This document shows, piece after piece, positions 7,827 through 15,500 of a stretch of 64,000 nucleotides of DNA. The DNA comes from Chroococcidiopsis sp. CCMEE 29 (GTDB taxonomy: Bacteria > Cyanobacteriota > Cyanobacteriia > Cyanobacteriales > Chroococcidiopsidaceae). The position numbers and the translations under genes are program-made. The first letter of the stretch is position 1, and every line of letters starts with the position of its first letter. Location of the stretch: assembly GCF_023558375.1 (NCBI RefSeq), contig NZ_CP083762.1:336273-400272 (forward strand), read 5' to 3'. Below the pieces are notes generated by a model. The model was not told the DNA's origin. It saw nothing but the letters and a program-made list of their open reading frames with translations, and made no database searches.

Positions 7827-8354
7827 ATGAATATTAGTAGAAAGTCACATTTAAAAAATAGTAAAAAAGCTTTGGGGAAGAGCGGGATATCAGCCATCGA
7901 GCGGGTTATCTACGCTATTAAAAATCTCCCCGACCATCTAATGGAATACGACCACGAGATTCTTCTAGATTTTTCATGTCGAGATGAAGAGGGGCAGCTA
8001 ATCAAAGCTATTAGGGAGGAGTATCGAATAAAAGCCCAATGGCTTGAAGTCTACTGGCTGGACAGGACTGAACTTACATTCGAGCTAACAAAAACTTGGA
8101 AAAAACACTATAAACCTTTTGCTGAAAGAACTAACGCTTTCTGGAAACTAGCCCAAGAAGTTCACATCTGGCTAACATCTGCGTCAGACATCCGCACATC
8201 GCCTACTATTTCCCAATTACCTACACCTTTAATCTGGGCATTTTTATGTGAATATTATCTGTGCGAGGCTGAGCTAAAAAATAGTGGTTATACAGCATTT
8301 CCCGACCTCGTTTCCAACTGGAGACAGCATCGACAAGCTAGCAACCGCGCCTAA
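7827..8354 (+). CDS. Hypothetical protein, 175 residues
   Basis: The start ATG at 7827 is followed by a Lys-rich stretch and then a helical, Trp-rich soluble protein (AQWLEVYWLDRTELTFELT, NAFWKLAQEVHIWLTSAS, LIWAFLCEYYLCEAELK). No family recognised, and no signal peptide or membrane segment. It converges with the tyrosine recombinase on the minus strand, and the two reading frames overlap by about 80 bases at their 3' ends, which is unusual and may mean one of them has been extended by an insertion or deletion. Confidence 0.45.
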   Translation: MNISRKSHLKNSKKALGKSGISAIERVIYAIKNLPDHLMEYDHEILLDFSCRDEEGQLIKAIREEYRIKAQWLEVYWLDRTELTFELTKTWKKHYKPFAERTNAFWKLAQEVHIWLTSASDIRTSPTISQLPTPLIWAFLCEYYLCEAELKNSGYTAFPDLVSNWRQHRQASNRA

Positions 8355-8897
8355 TACTTGTTCATCTCGAACTTCCAGATATTCTTGCAGTTGGCTCAAA
8401 TCCTGGTGACCTGATACCTCTTGGATGATTCGTAAGGGAGTTCCGGTATCACTCATGTTAGTTAAAGCGGTGCGGCGAAAACTATGGGTACTCGCCCCTT
8501 CTATCCCTACACGGCGGCAGGCTTTCCGCAAAATCCTGGCAGCTGAGTCAGGGTTAATGTGTCCGTGATTGAAGCGACCCGGAAACAGATATTCCACCCC
8601 TACACCTGGATGGTAGTTAGTCAGCAGTGAGCGCAAATCGGAAATGACTGGGATGGTACGGGTGGCTAATTTCCTCTTAGTATTTCCCTTGCGGATAATT
8701 AAATAGGGTCTGACTCTGCCAGATGTGTCGTAAACATCTGTTGTCTTGAGCGTACAGGCTTCATTAATCCGGCAAGCAGTAAACAAACAGATAGCAAACA
8801 AAGCGCGATCTCGGTTTTTGGTCAACCCAGAGTTGAACAGCAGCCCAATTTCTGCTTGGGTCAGTATTTTTGCTTTGCCGTGCCTGTCGATCTTCAT
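8274..8897 (-). CDS. Tyrosine recombinase, catalytic domain only
   Basis: This 207-residue phage-integrase-type protein has Box I ACRINEACTLK, Box II HSFRRTALTNM, a SGHQD histidine box and a terminal Tyr in LQEYLEVRDEQ; all expected catalytic residues are visible. It lacks the usual N-terminal SAM-like core-binding domain. It resembles small integrases of cyanobacterial plasmids that may resolve multimers or mediate integration. It overlaps the convergent hypothetical gene by about 80 bases. Confidence 0.8.
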   Translation of the reverse strand: MKIDRHGKAKILTQAEIGLLFNSGLTKNRDRALFAICLFTACRINEACTLKTTDVYDTSGRVRPYLIIRKGNTKRKLATRTIPVISDLRSLLTNYHPGVGVEYLFPGRFNHGHINPDSAARILRKACRRVGIEGASTHSFRRTALTNMSDTGTPLRIIQEVSGHQDLSQLQEYLEVRDEQVLGAVASLSMLSPVGNEVGKCCITTIF

Positions 8898-9036
8898 CCC
8901 CAGCTGGAATTAAGGTGATAATTTCAGGCTACACCGTCATGACACTCCCAAAACTGTCACTGGGCTTGAGCTACAACTAGAGAAGCGTCACTTAAACTGA
9001 TAAGCATCTGAGTGAGTGAATGGTCGCATCCGACTC

Positions 9037-9243
9037 CTAAGTCTTTAATATCTCCGCTACGCCTCTGGCTCTCTCTAGTCCAGCCGGAGGCTTCACCATA
9101 GGAGTAAAGGGCGCATCCGACAGTTGGGGGAGCACATTCAGGGTAGTGTTGATGAGGGTGTAGTCTTGGAGTTCTCGAGCGGCGCTCTTACAGAGCAAGG
9201 TACGGGCGAGCCGTGCGAAAATAAAGACTTGGAGCCAATTGCT
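9037..9243 (-). pseudogene. Unidentified C-terminal gene fragment
   Basis: The minus strand is open for 69 codons without a good start (WLQVFIFARLARTLLCKSA, then DYTLINTTLNVLPQLSDAP), ending in TAG at 9037-9039. It stops abruptly beside the start of the DUF2891 gene. It reads like real protein and may be the tail of a transposase or other gene, but I cannot name the family. 8898-9036 shows nothing. Confidence 0.25.
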
Positions 9244-9245
9244 AT

Positions 9246-10295
9246 ATGACGATGAAACTCAATCGCTTAGAGCTGGATGAAGCGACGGCGGCGCGATTTG
9301 CCCAGTTACCGTTGGAGTGTATCGAACGTGAGTACCCCAACAATAATCAGTACTGGTTTGATAGCGATGAGGATATAAAACCACCGCGCGAACTAACACC
9401 TGCCTTCTATGGCTGCTTAGATTGGCATTCTGCTGTACATGCTCACTGGTTGCTCGCACGTCTGGCGCGTTACTTTCCTAATGCTTCCTTCACCCCAATA
9501 GTGAAGGAAATGCTGGTGCGAAGCCTGACCTCGGAAAAGATCCAAGGTGAGATTGCCCATTTCCAGCGCCTTCCCTTGTTTGAATGTCCCTATGGTTTGG
9601 TATGGCTGTTGCAACTCGCGGCGGAACTGCACGAATGGAATGATGCTCAAGCGAAAGAATGGTTGGCTGTACTAAAGCCGTTAGAGGAGTTGGTGGCTTT
9701 CAACTTACAGAGGTGGCTTGAGGAACTTGAAGTCCCAAACCGCACCGGAACGCACGACCAAACGGCTTTTGCTCTTGGTCTGGCGCTTGATTGGGCGCGC
9801 ATTACCGCTCGTGCTAACTTCGTTATCTTGGTGGAGAACAAGGCGCGAAAATTTTATCTGAACGATCAGAACTATCCGTTGCAGTTCGAGCCACTCGGCT
9901 ATGATTTTCTCTCTCCCTGCCTAGCGGAAGCCGACCTGATGCGACGAGTCCTTCCATCAGCAGTCTTCGCAGACTGGCTCAGTGAGTTTCTGCCTCAATT
10001 GCCCGTTGAAGATGCACCCAATTGGCTACAACCTGCAACAGTAACGAATCCTCAAGACTATATGCAATCCCACTTCCACGGATTGAATCTCAGTCGTGCT
10101 TGGATGCTGGAGGGCATTATCTGTGGACTGCCTAGTGATGATCGTCGGGTGGTCGCACTTCGTTATGCCGCCCTGGTCCACCGCCAGAATGGGCTAGGAA
10201 ACGTTGCGAGTGAACACTACGCAAGTAGTCACTGGCTAGGAACGTTTGCTGTCTACCTTACGACCGCTCGTGGGCTGCGAGAGCAAATTGTTTGA
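9246..10295 (+). CDS. DUF2891-family protein
   Basis: This 349-residue soluble protein has the DUF2891 hallmark TPAFYGCLDWHSAVHAHWLL near residues 50-69, followed by alpha-helical repeats (PYGLVWLLQLAAELHEWND, RTGTHDQTAFALGLALDWA). A late SEHYASSHWLGTFAVYL motif ends the domain. The fold is an alpha/alpha toroid-like domain of unknown activity. It ends about 80 bases before the HU gene. No partner gene suggests its role, and it may have been acquired by transfer. Confidence 0.8.
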   Translation: MTMKLNRLELDEATAARFAQLPLECIEREYPNNNQYWFDSDEDIKPPRELTPAFYGCLDWHSAVHAHWLLARLARYFPNASFTPIVKEMLVRSLTSEKIQGEIAHFQRLPLFECPYGLVWLLQLAAELHEWNDAQAKEWLAVLKPLEELVAFNLQRWLEELEVPNRTGTHDQTAFALGLALDWARITARANFVILVENKARKFYLNDQNYPLQFEPLGYDFLSPCLAEADLMRRVLPSAVFADWLSEFLPQLPVEDAPNWLQPATVTNPQDYMQSHFHGLNLSRAWMLEGIICGLPSDDRRVVALRYAALVHRQNGLGNVASEHYASSHWLGTFAVYLTTARGLREQIV

Positions 10296-10377
10296 GCGGT
10301 TCCTTAAAGAATATGGTGAATAAGCTCGTATATGCGGCTAAAATTGCTGCAATTAGCCGTTTAATTTCCCTGAGTCT

Positions 10378-10659
10378 ATGAATAAAACTGAACTGATTGC
10401 TGCTGTAGCTGCCAAAGCCCAAGTTAACCAGAATCAAGCAAACGCTATCCTCAGTGCCACGTTGGATACGATAGTTGAATCAGTGGCGGCGGGTGAGAAG
10501 GTGGTATTAATCGGCTTTGGTTCGTTTGAGGCGAAGCAACGACAGGCACGGGAAGCACGAAATCCCAGGACGGGTGAGACAATGACAGTGGCAGCGACTC
10601 AAGTGCCAACTTTTTCGGCTGGGAAGGTGTTTAAACAGAAAGTCAAACCAACCGCTTAA
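10378..10659 (+). CDS. HU-family DNA-binding protein
   Basis: This 93-residue histone-like protein has the canonical helices (MNKTELIAAVAAKAQVNQNQ), the strand GEKVVLIGFGSFEAKQR and the arm motif AREARNPRTGETM, ending FSAGKVFKQKVK. It bends and compacts DNA as a homo- or heterodimer. Plasmid copies of hup are common and may help replication or recombination. The full family length is present, and a GTGAATAAGC region with weak promoter features lies upstream. Confidence 0.95.
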   Translation: MNKTELIAAVAAKAQVNQNQANAILSATLDTIVESVAAGEKVVLIGFGSFEAKQRQAREARNPRTGETMTVAATQVPTFSAGKVFKQKVKPTA

Positions 10660-10832
10660 CAAGTAAATGATTATAGTTAGGCGCTAGTTGCTGGAAGCGC
10701 AATGGTTGTGTAGATGTTTGTTAGCAACCGAATTAACTGAATCCGGTCGCAATGGCTAATATAGGAATGTCACTTGAGCGGGTAGTATATGTCTGACAAC
10801 ACTAAACTTAGTTTCAGCAATAGCTCTGGCCC

Positions 10833-11132
10833 ATGCCCATCGACCGCAAACGCTACCCCCCCAACTGGAATCAAATCGCCAATAGCGTTAAAGAAGCAGC
10901 ACAGTGGCAGTGTCAGCATTGCCACCGGTTATGCCTGCGCCCTGGAGAAAAACCGTCATCCCCCAGTCGTTCGGAGTGGACACTGGCTACTCTCTCGGTG
11001 CATCATGCCAACTTCACACCGGAAGATAACCAGCCGCAAAATTTGATTGCCTTATGTACCCCTTGTCATCTAGCCCTGCATGCTAAAGCCAAGCGTTCCA
11101 ATGTCTCGCCCGGACAATTATCACTATGGTGA
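10833..11132 (+). CDS. HNH endonuclease-like protein
   Basis: This 99-residue protein has the zinc and metal finger of HNH nucleases: WQCQHC near residues 25-30, LSVHHANFTPED with the catalytic His pair, and NLIALCTPCHLALHAK at the end. Four Cys (CxxC twice) bind structural zinc. Free-standing HNH proteins of this size occur in phages and plasmids. Function beyond DNA cleavage cannot be inferred from the neighbours. Confidence 0.85.
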   Translation: MPIDRKRYPPNWNQIANSVKEAAQWQCQHCHRLCLRPGEKPSSPSRSEWTLATLSVHHANFTPEDNQPQNLIALCTPCHLALHAKAKRSNVSPGQLSLW

Positions 11133-11228
11133 TTTCAGCAAGGAGCGGGACACGAATCACTGAAGGCTGTGCATTACTTGTTGGAGGTACAGCCGGAGTC
11201 AGGAGTAACCGCGACCGCGCTACTGAAT

Positions 11229-12044
11229 TTATCTACTAAAACTCGGTCTAAATTTTTTCGGCAGAGTTTGCTCGTGCCAGCTTGTGGGAGTCAGCCAGTA
11301 ATCCTGGGGAATCCCTTGGAGACGGGGAAACAACAAAAAAGCGCCGAGTAGGTAATCAATCACATTCTGCTCAACCCCAATCCCAGTAAAAGCTTTCATC
11401 CGCTCTAAGGCAATCAAAAAAGCCTCTTCTTGTTTCCGCCGGATAGCGCCATACTCTTGTTCCTGTTGAGCTGAGAAAGGGATGTTGGTGTTGTACCAGT
11501 TCCACAGCAAGCAACAGGAGCGCAAAGATAACCCTAGAGGTTGCAATAGCACAGCGGCACGATAGTAAAGTCCAGAACGCCTCAGCATATAAGGATGTAC
11601 AGTTAAAGGTAGACCAGCGTTAGCTCCGGCTTGTTGAATCAGGTGATGTAGCGAGCGCTCATTGAGACGTTGTTTTCGCTCGGAGGCAAACACCCAGCCT
11701 GTAGTACGCTGGGTGTAAAGTTTTTGAAGGATGTCAATTTCTGGTGGGCATAACGGCTGAAGATTAACTGTAATTTGACCAGAAGGGCAGCGACTAGACT
11801 TGAGACGGTTACGAGTTACAAGCAGGAGATTTTCGCTAAAGTTCAGGTCACACCAGCGCAGCCAGCACAATTCGCTTGGTTGTAGGGCTTGGCAGAATAG
11901 GAGAAGTGCGAGCGCTTGATTGCGGATGGGGTAGCGAGTTTGTGCCAAGGCAGTAATCAGGGCATCGACTTCTTGCAGGTAGAGAAACTCGTGGTCGCGG
12001 CGAACCGAGAAAGGGACTTTAACTGGGGGTGGAGACGAGGACAT
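11229..12044 (-). CDS. Degenerate tyrosine recombinase-like protein
   Basis: This 271-residue protein follows the catalytic-domain layout of FimB/XerD-like recombinases, but the Box I arginine is replaced (FCQALQPSELCWLRWCDL instead of GLRxxEL). Box II HPYMLRRSGLYYRA keeps His and Arg, while the GH box and a clear terminal Tyr are missing; the C-terminal 90 residues are divergent. It is probably catalytically inactive, either a DNA-binding accessory factor or a decayed integrase. The frame is open throughout, which argues for selection. Confidence 0.65.
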   Translation of the reverse strand: MSSSPPPVKVPFSVRRDHEFLYLQEVDALITALAQTRYPIRNQALALLLFCQALQPSELCWLRWCDLNFSENLLLVTRNRLKSSRCPSGQITVNLQPLCPPEIDILQKLYTQRTTGWVFASERKQRLNERSLHHLIQQAGANAGLPLTVHPYMLRRSGLYYRAAVLLQPLGLSLRSCCLLWNWYNTNIPFSAQQEQEYGAIRRKQEEAFLIALERMKAFTGIGVEQNVIDYLLGAFLLFPRLQGIPQDYWLTPTSWHEQTLPKKFRPSFSR

Positions 12045-12216
12045 CTAGATATTTTCGGCAAACTTAAAACTTACATTACATGGTTTGATTCTCCCAGAAC
12101 AGCCTGGTAGACACTCCACTATTGTCTTGATGTTCCTATGCTGGATTGTATGAGGTTAAAGGCAATGTCAAACTTCTTGTAGATAACCTAGTTGTTGTAG
12201 AAACGGGTGGTGTTTT

Positions 12217-13287
12217 ATGAAAAGCCTGAAACAAGCTTCATACACCGGAAAAGAAGTCTTCATCGGAATTGATGTTCACAAGAAAAGTTATTCAGTAGTC
12301 GCCAGAGTAGACAAAGAAGTAATCAAGAAATGGACAACAGTTGCTTCACCGAAAGAACTATCACAACAGCTGCAAAAATACTTTAGTGGAGCAACCATCC
12401 ATTCTGTTTATGAAGCAGGGTTTTCAGGATTTGCGCTGCATCGAGAGTTAGTGAAATATGGGATTGACAACATCGTGGTTCATGCCGCTGCAATTGAAGT
12501 TGCTGCCAATGACCGAGTCAAGACAGACAAACGGGATGCTCAAAAAATGGCAGCTCTGCTTGAGGCGGGGCGAGTAAGAGGCAATCGCATTCCTACTGAG
12601 CAGCAAGAGCAACGGCGAATGCTAACGCGAACCCGACAACAGCTGGTTGAAGAACGAACCGCAATCAAAAATAAAATCAGAATGAAATTTCATCAACTGG
12701 GACTGATTCAGTATGACGAGAACCGACCGATGAGTCACAAACTGGTTCGGGAGATTGTTGATGGTACTTCATCCTCTGAGTTGAGAATTGTGATTGAAGC
12801 CCATTGGAACATCTGGAGGAAGTTAGACGAGGAGATTTGCAAGCTGACTCAAGCGATTAAGGAGCAAGCGAAGACAGACCCCAACGAAGCAACTTACCGT
12901 TCTGCACCTGGGGTAGGTCCACTCTCTGCTCGCATACTTGCCAATGAATTAGGTGATATGTCGCAATTCAACAATGAACGTCAACTGTTTTCCTTTACAG
13001 GGCTGACTCCCGCCGAATATTCTAGTGGCGATAACATCCGTCGAGGGCATATCAGTAGACAAGGCAATAGCCGCTTGAGAGGAATACTGGTAGAGAGCGC
13101 GTGGCGGGCGATTGAGAAAGATACAGCCTTAGGGGAGTTCTTTGAGAGACTCTATCCTCGCACTGGCAAAAAGCGAGCGATTGTTGCTGTTGCTAGAAAA
13201 CTGATTGGTCGGATTCGGGCAGCTTTCCACAACCAAGTTAATTACCAGATGGAATATCGAAATTCTAAGGCTCTTACTACAGCTTAA
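12217..13287 (+). CDS. IS110-family transposase
   Basis: This 356-residue DEDD transposase has an N-terminal RuvC-like domain, with IGIDVHKKSYSVVA near residue 16, YEAGFSG and the VKTDKRDAQKMA motif, and a C-terminal helix-hairpin part with APGVGPLSARILANELG and FTGLTPAEYSSG. The gene is intact. IS110 elements lack classical inverted repeats, and their noncoding flanks encode the guide (bridge) RNA in the members studied. The 172 bp upstream (12045-12216) is the likely left end; I could not set the borders. MMM-type decay is not seen, so the element may be active. Confidence 0.9.
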   Translation: MKSLKQASYTGKEVFIGIDVHKKSYSVVARVDKEVIKKWTTVASPKELSQQLQKYFSGATIHSVYEAGFSGFALHRELVKYGIDNIVVHAAAIEVAANDRVKTDKRDAQKMAALLEAGRVRGNRIPTEQQEQRRMLTRTRQQLVEERTAIKNKIRMKFHQLGLIQYDENRPMSHKLVREIVDGTSSSELRIVIEAHWNIWRKLDEEICKLTQAIKEQAKTDPNEATYRSAPGVGPLSARILANELGDMSQFNNERQLFSFTGLTPAEYSSGDNIRRGHISRQGNSRLRGILVESAWRAIEKDTALGEFFERLYPRTGKKRAIVAVARKLIGRIRAAFHNQVNYQMEYRNSKALTTA

Positions 13288-13676
13288 AGACTAGAAAGGC
13301 GATTGTTTTAGTCAAATTATCGAAAAATTAACAGCTCATTTTCAGGATGCATCGACAGATTTTTCTGCTGTGACCCCGTCCACATTTCGGTGAGCGCTTG
13401 GCGACCACGTTTTGATGTTTGAGGCGCAGCTCCTTCACAACGAACGAGGAAAGTGTAGCACTGTTACGACAGTGACTACGAATGACTGATTGTCGAGAAG
13501 GTCCTTGAATCGAGTTATATCTACCTGAAACAGGACGTGGGGTGAGTAACAATGATTGAGCTGATTGTAGTAGATCCCCTTGACAATCCACATGACTGAA
13601 TTGTGGGCATGGGCAGTGGTATCAATCTAGCTGTCTACAATTTAATCCATAAACATTTATGAATTATATGAGCAAG
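13288..13676. other. Intergenic stretch with no recognised gene
   Basis: The first part is probably the right end of the IS110. Short open frames exist on the minus strand, but their composition is not protein-like and no family is recognisable. The stretch ends at the 9-bp target copy GTATGAATG (13677-13685) of the transposon-like unit. Confidence 0.4.
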
Positions 13677-13823
13677 GTATGAATGGGGTGTGGTCAAAAG
13701 CAGTTGGTTGAGGGGCCGCACTCAATCTCTACAGAACCAGGACAGCGTTTTGAAGGACTTATGACGCAGCCTCAAAACACTGCAATTATGATTACACAGA
13801 TGAGCCATTCGCTAGAAAAATTC

Positions 13824-14189
13824 TCAAGAAGTGCTAGTGCACTTTCTCCCTAATGCCAGAAAGATTTGTAATGAAATATGAAATCTGCTTTTGCGTTGTC
13901 CCCTTTCCGGGCCAATAAGGGGGCGAATCAGTCCTGCTACTGTATCTGTATCGTAGGTTTTGACACAGAACAACACGAGGTCCACGGGCCCGATTTCGTT
14001 TGGGTCATCCGTGGCTTTAACTGGAATGGTGAACTCTCCTACGTGAGCGGTCTTCACCATCAATCCGTTGGCGCACATAGCATCGAGATGCGCCCCACGA
14101 GCGATGAATGCAACATCCTCACCAGCCCGAGCCAGCATCCCTCCATAATATCCCCCCACTCCCCCTGACCCCATTATCGCTACACGCAT
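13824..14189 (-). pseudogene. 5' part of a ketopantoate reductase-like gene
   Basis: The start at 14189 follows GGAGGTG by a few bases. The first 90-odd residues are a clear PanE/ApbA Rossmann domain (MRVAIMGSGGVGGYYGGMLA, then ADDPNEIGP-like spacing and VDLVLFCVKTYDTDTV). After LIRPLIGPE the sequence becomes unrelated and soon stops, whereas full proteins have about 300 residues. The start lies just 17 bases from the attC core site GTTAGGC, the usual position for a cassette gene, so this is probably the head of a second integron cassette, truncated. Confidence 0.75.
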
Positions 14190-14205
14190 TCTCACCTCCA
14201 TTAGA

Positions 14206-14265
14206 GCCTAACGCTCGGCATGCAGCGGACGCGCTAACGCGCGCCGCTGCATGCCGTTGCTAGAC
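14206..14265 (-). repeat. attC recombination site of an integron cassette
   Basis: The minus strand reads an R'' box GTCTAGCAAC, a 13-bp stem CGGCATGCAGCGG paired with CCGCTGCATGCCG, an inner CGCG pair and the R' core site GTTAGGC (fits GTTRRRY). The single base at 14229 is left unpaired, as the extrahelical bases of attC sites are. The site sits 15 bases after the stop of the VOC gene, exactly where a cassette's attC should be. No integrase gene (intI) is seen in the window. Confidence 0.85.
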
Positions 14266-14280
14266 CGCTACCCGACTCCT

Positions 14281-14781
14281 TCAAAAGTTCCCCGACTTCA
14301 GGTTGCGACGGAGCTCGTGGCCTGCCTCGGTGGAACCGACAATCTCGGTTACAACGCCAATGACCCGACGCGTATCGTAGTAGCCGGCGCGTAATATGGG
14401 TAACCGGAAGCTCTGGATCTGGTGATAGCCCGAGGACTCCAGGTGAGCGGCCGCGGCGTCATAGTCCGCATCATCCAGCCAATACGCCACGTGTTGAACG
14501 GCGTCACCATGTCGATCGAGTGACTCTTGGTACATGCTGGCTCCCGAAACAGGCTGGATCAGTTCGATCTGGGTGTCTCCTGCATAGGCGATGTGTAGGT
14601 TGCAGACCCAGTCCCCGGGCTTCCCGAGATAAGTGCCCTCGGTGTCCCTTGCGGCGAGGTTGTCCATGTGCAAGAAGCGGCTGATTCCCATTGTTTCAAC
14701 GAAGAACTTCTCGGCAGCCGCAAGGTCTCGGACGACCCAGGCAACTTGGCAGAACGCTGGAGCAAGTACTGGCTTTGTCAT
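14281..14781 (-). CDS. VOC-superfamily (glyoxalase-like) cassette gene
   Basis: The start at 14781 has GAGG 8 bases upstream and gives MTKPVLAPAFCQVAWVVRDL. The 166-residue protein is one glyoxalase/bleomycin-resistance/dioxygenase-like module pair (VAWVVRDLAAAEKFFVETMG, QIELIQPVSGASMYQE, VQHVAYWLDDADYDAAAAHL), with His and Glu residues that could bind a metal. The substrate is unknown. The gene is GC-rich compared with the surroundings and is followed at once by attC. With a GTTAGAC core at 14817-14823 upstream, it forms a complete roughly 610-bp cassette. VOC proteins are frequent cassette cargo. Confidence 0.85.
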   Translation of the reverse strand: MTKPVLAPAFCQVAWVVRDLAAAEKFFVETMGISRFLHMDNLAARDTEGTYLGKPGDWVCNLHIAYAGDTQIELIQPVSGASMYQESLDRHGDAVQHVAYWLDDADYDAAAAHLESSGYHQIQSFRLPILRAGYYDTRRVIGVVTEIVGSTEAGHELRRNLKSGNF

Positions 14782-14885
14782 GTCTAGCCTCATGTAGTCT
14801 TGTATGTGTCAAAGCAGTCTAACAATTTATTAGATTGATTTTTTCGGGTGTGGTCAAAACCAGTTGGTTGGAGGTAGCGCTCAAA

Positions 14886-15023
14886 GGATGTCGGAAAAGT
14901 CCCCAAAGCTACTTTCAAAGAAGGTAGCTTTGGCATATACTCTTACGGGAATTGGTCGTCTGTGCTATTTTTTCAGCACACTTTAGTAGTCTGGTATGGC
15001 GCATTTTAACTTTTCTGACATCC
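14886..15023. repeat. Small inverted-repeat (MITE-like) element
   Basis: The arms GGATGTCGGAAAAGT (14886-14900) and ACTTTTCTGACATCC (15009-15023) match at 14 of 15 positions. Inside is a perfect hairpin CCAAAGCTAC/GTAGCTTTGG (14903-14912 and 14924-14933). No coding capacity. It lies inside the transposon-like unit next to the internal copy of that unit's end. Confidence 0.55.
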
Positions 15024-15103
15024 GCTTCATCAGTTTTTGCACACAATCCGCCCGATAGCACTGTACCCTCTCACGACGAACTCAATCCCTCACTAGCCGC
15101 CCT

Positions 15104-15412
15104 ATGAAAGGTAACATCGTTTTAGCCGCCGCCGTCTTCGCCACTGGTATCATCCTCGCCAGCATCATCCTCGTCTTAGGCATCCAGTCCGCGTTGAATG
15201 ACGCAATGCTCCACCTCGATGCGTCCGTTTGAACTCACGCCAAGTCTGTTGAACAAGCCGGGGCGGCGGTGGGCGTGCCGATACGAGCAGCAGCTGAAGC
15301 AGTCGAACAAGTTGGTAAAACCATTTCCCGTCTACAGATCACTATCAAGGGTCCTCTGGACATCGCACAGCCGATTCGACGGCTCCTTACCAGTGAATGC
15401 ACGGCTCGCTAA
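15104..15412 (+). pseudogene. Small membrane-protein gene with in-frame TGA
   Basis: ATG at 15104 opens a 103-codon frame ending in TAA at 15412, broken by TGA at 15230-15232 (codon 43). The first part is one membrane helix (NIVLAAAVFATGIILASIIL). The second is a soluble helical tail (KSVEQAGAAVGVPIRAAAEA). The sequence is protein-like on both sides of the TGA, so it is one gene with a recent nonsense change. It is rich in ATC and GCC codons, unlike its neighbours, so it was probably brought in with the transposon-like unit. Confidence 0.6.
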
Positions 15413-15500
15413 GTAGCCACAGCGCTAGGTTCAATCACTCCGTTGATGTATGTCTAACCAACTACTTTTGACCACACCCGTATGAATGATTCATTCTCTC

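Larger units (their letters stand above)
13686..15479. mobile_element. Transposon-like unit carrying an integron cassette
   Basis: The outer ends are 25-bp inverted repeats (core GGGTGTGGTCAAAA at 13686-13710 and its complement at 15455-15479), flanked by a perfect 9-bp direct duplication GTATGAATG at 13677-13685 and 15480-15488. A third copy of the end lies inside at 14846-14870 in the left orientation. The unit is 1794 bp and has no transposase gene, so it must have moved in trans. Contents: truncated panE-like gene, attC site, VOC-protein gene, a small inverted-repeat element and a broken small membrane-protein gene. The family of the mobilising transposase is unknown. Confidence 0.8.

Noticed and set aside
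13328-13591. An 87-codon open frame on the minus strand after the IS110
   Set aside because: Unusual composition (many Arg, Ser and Cys), no start signal and no family; treated as chance.
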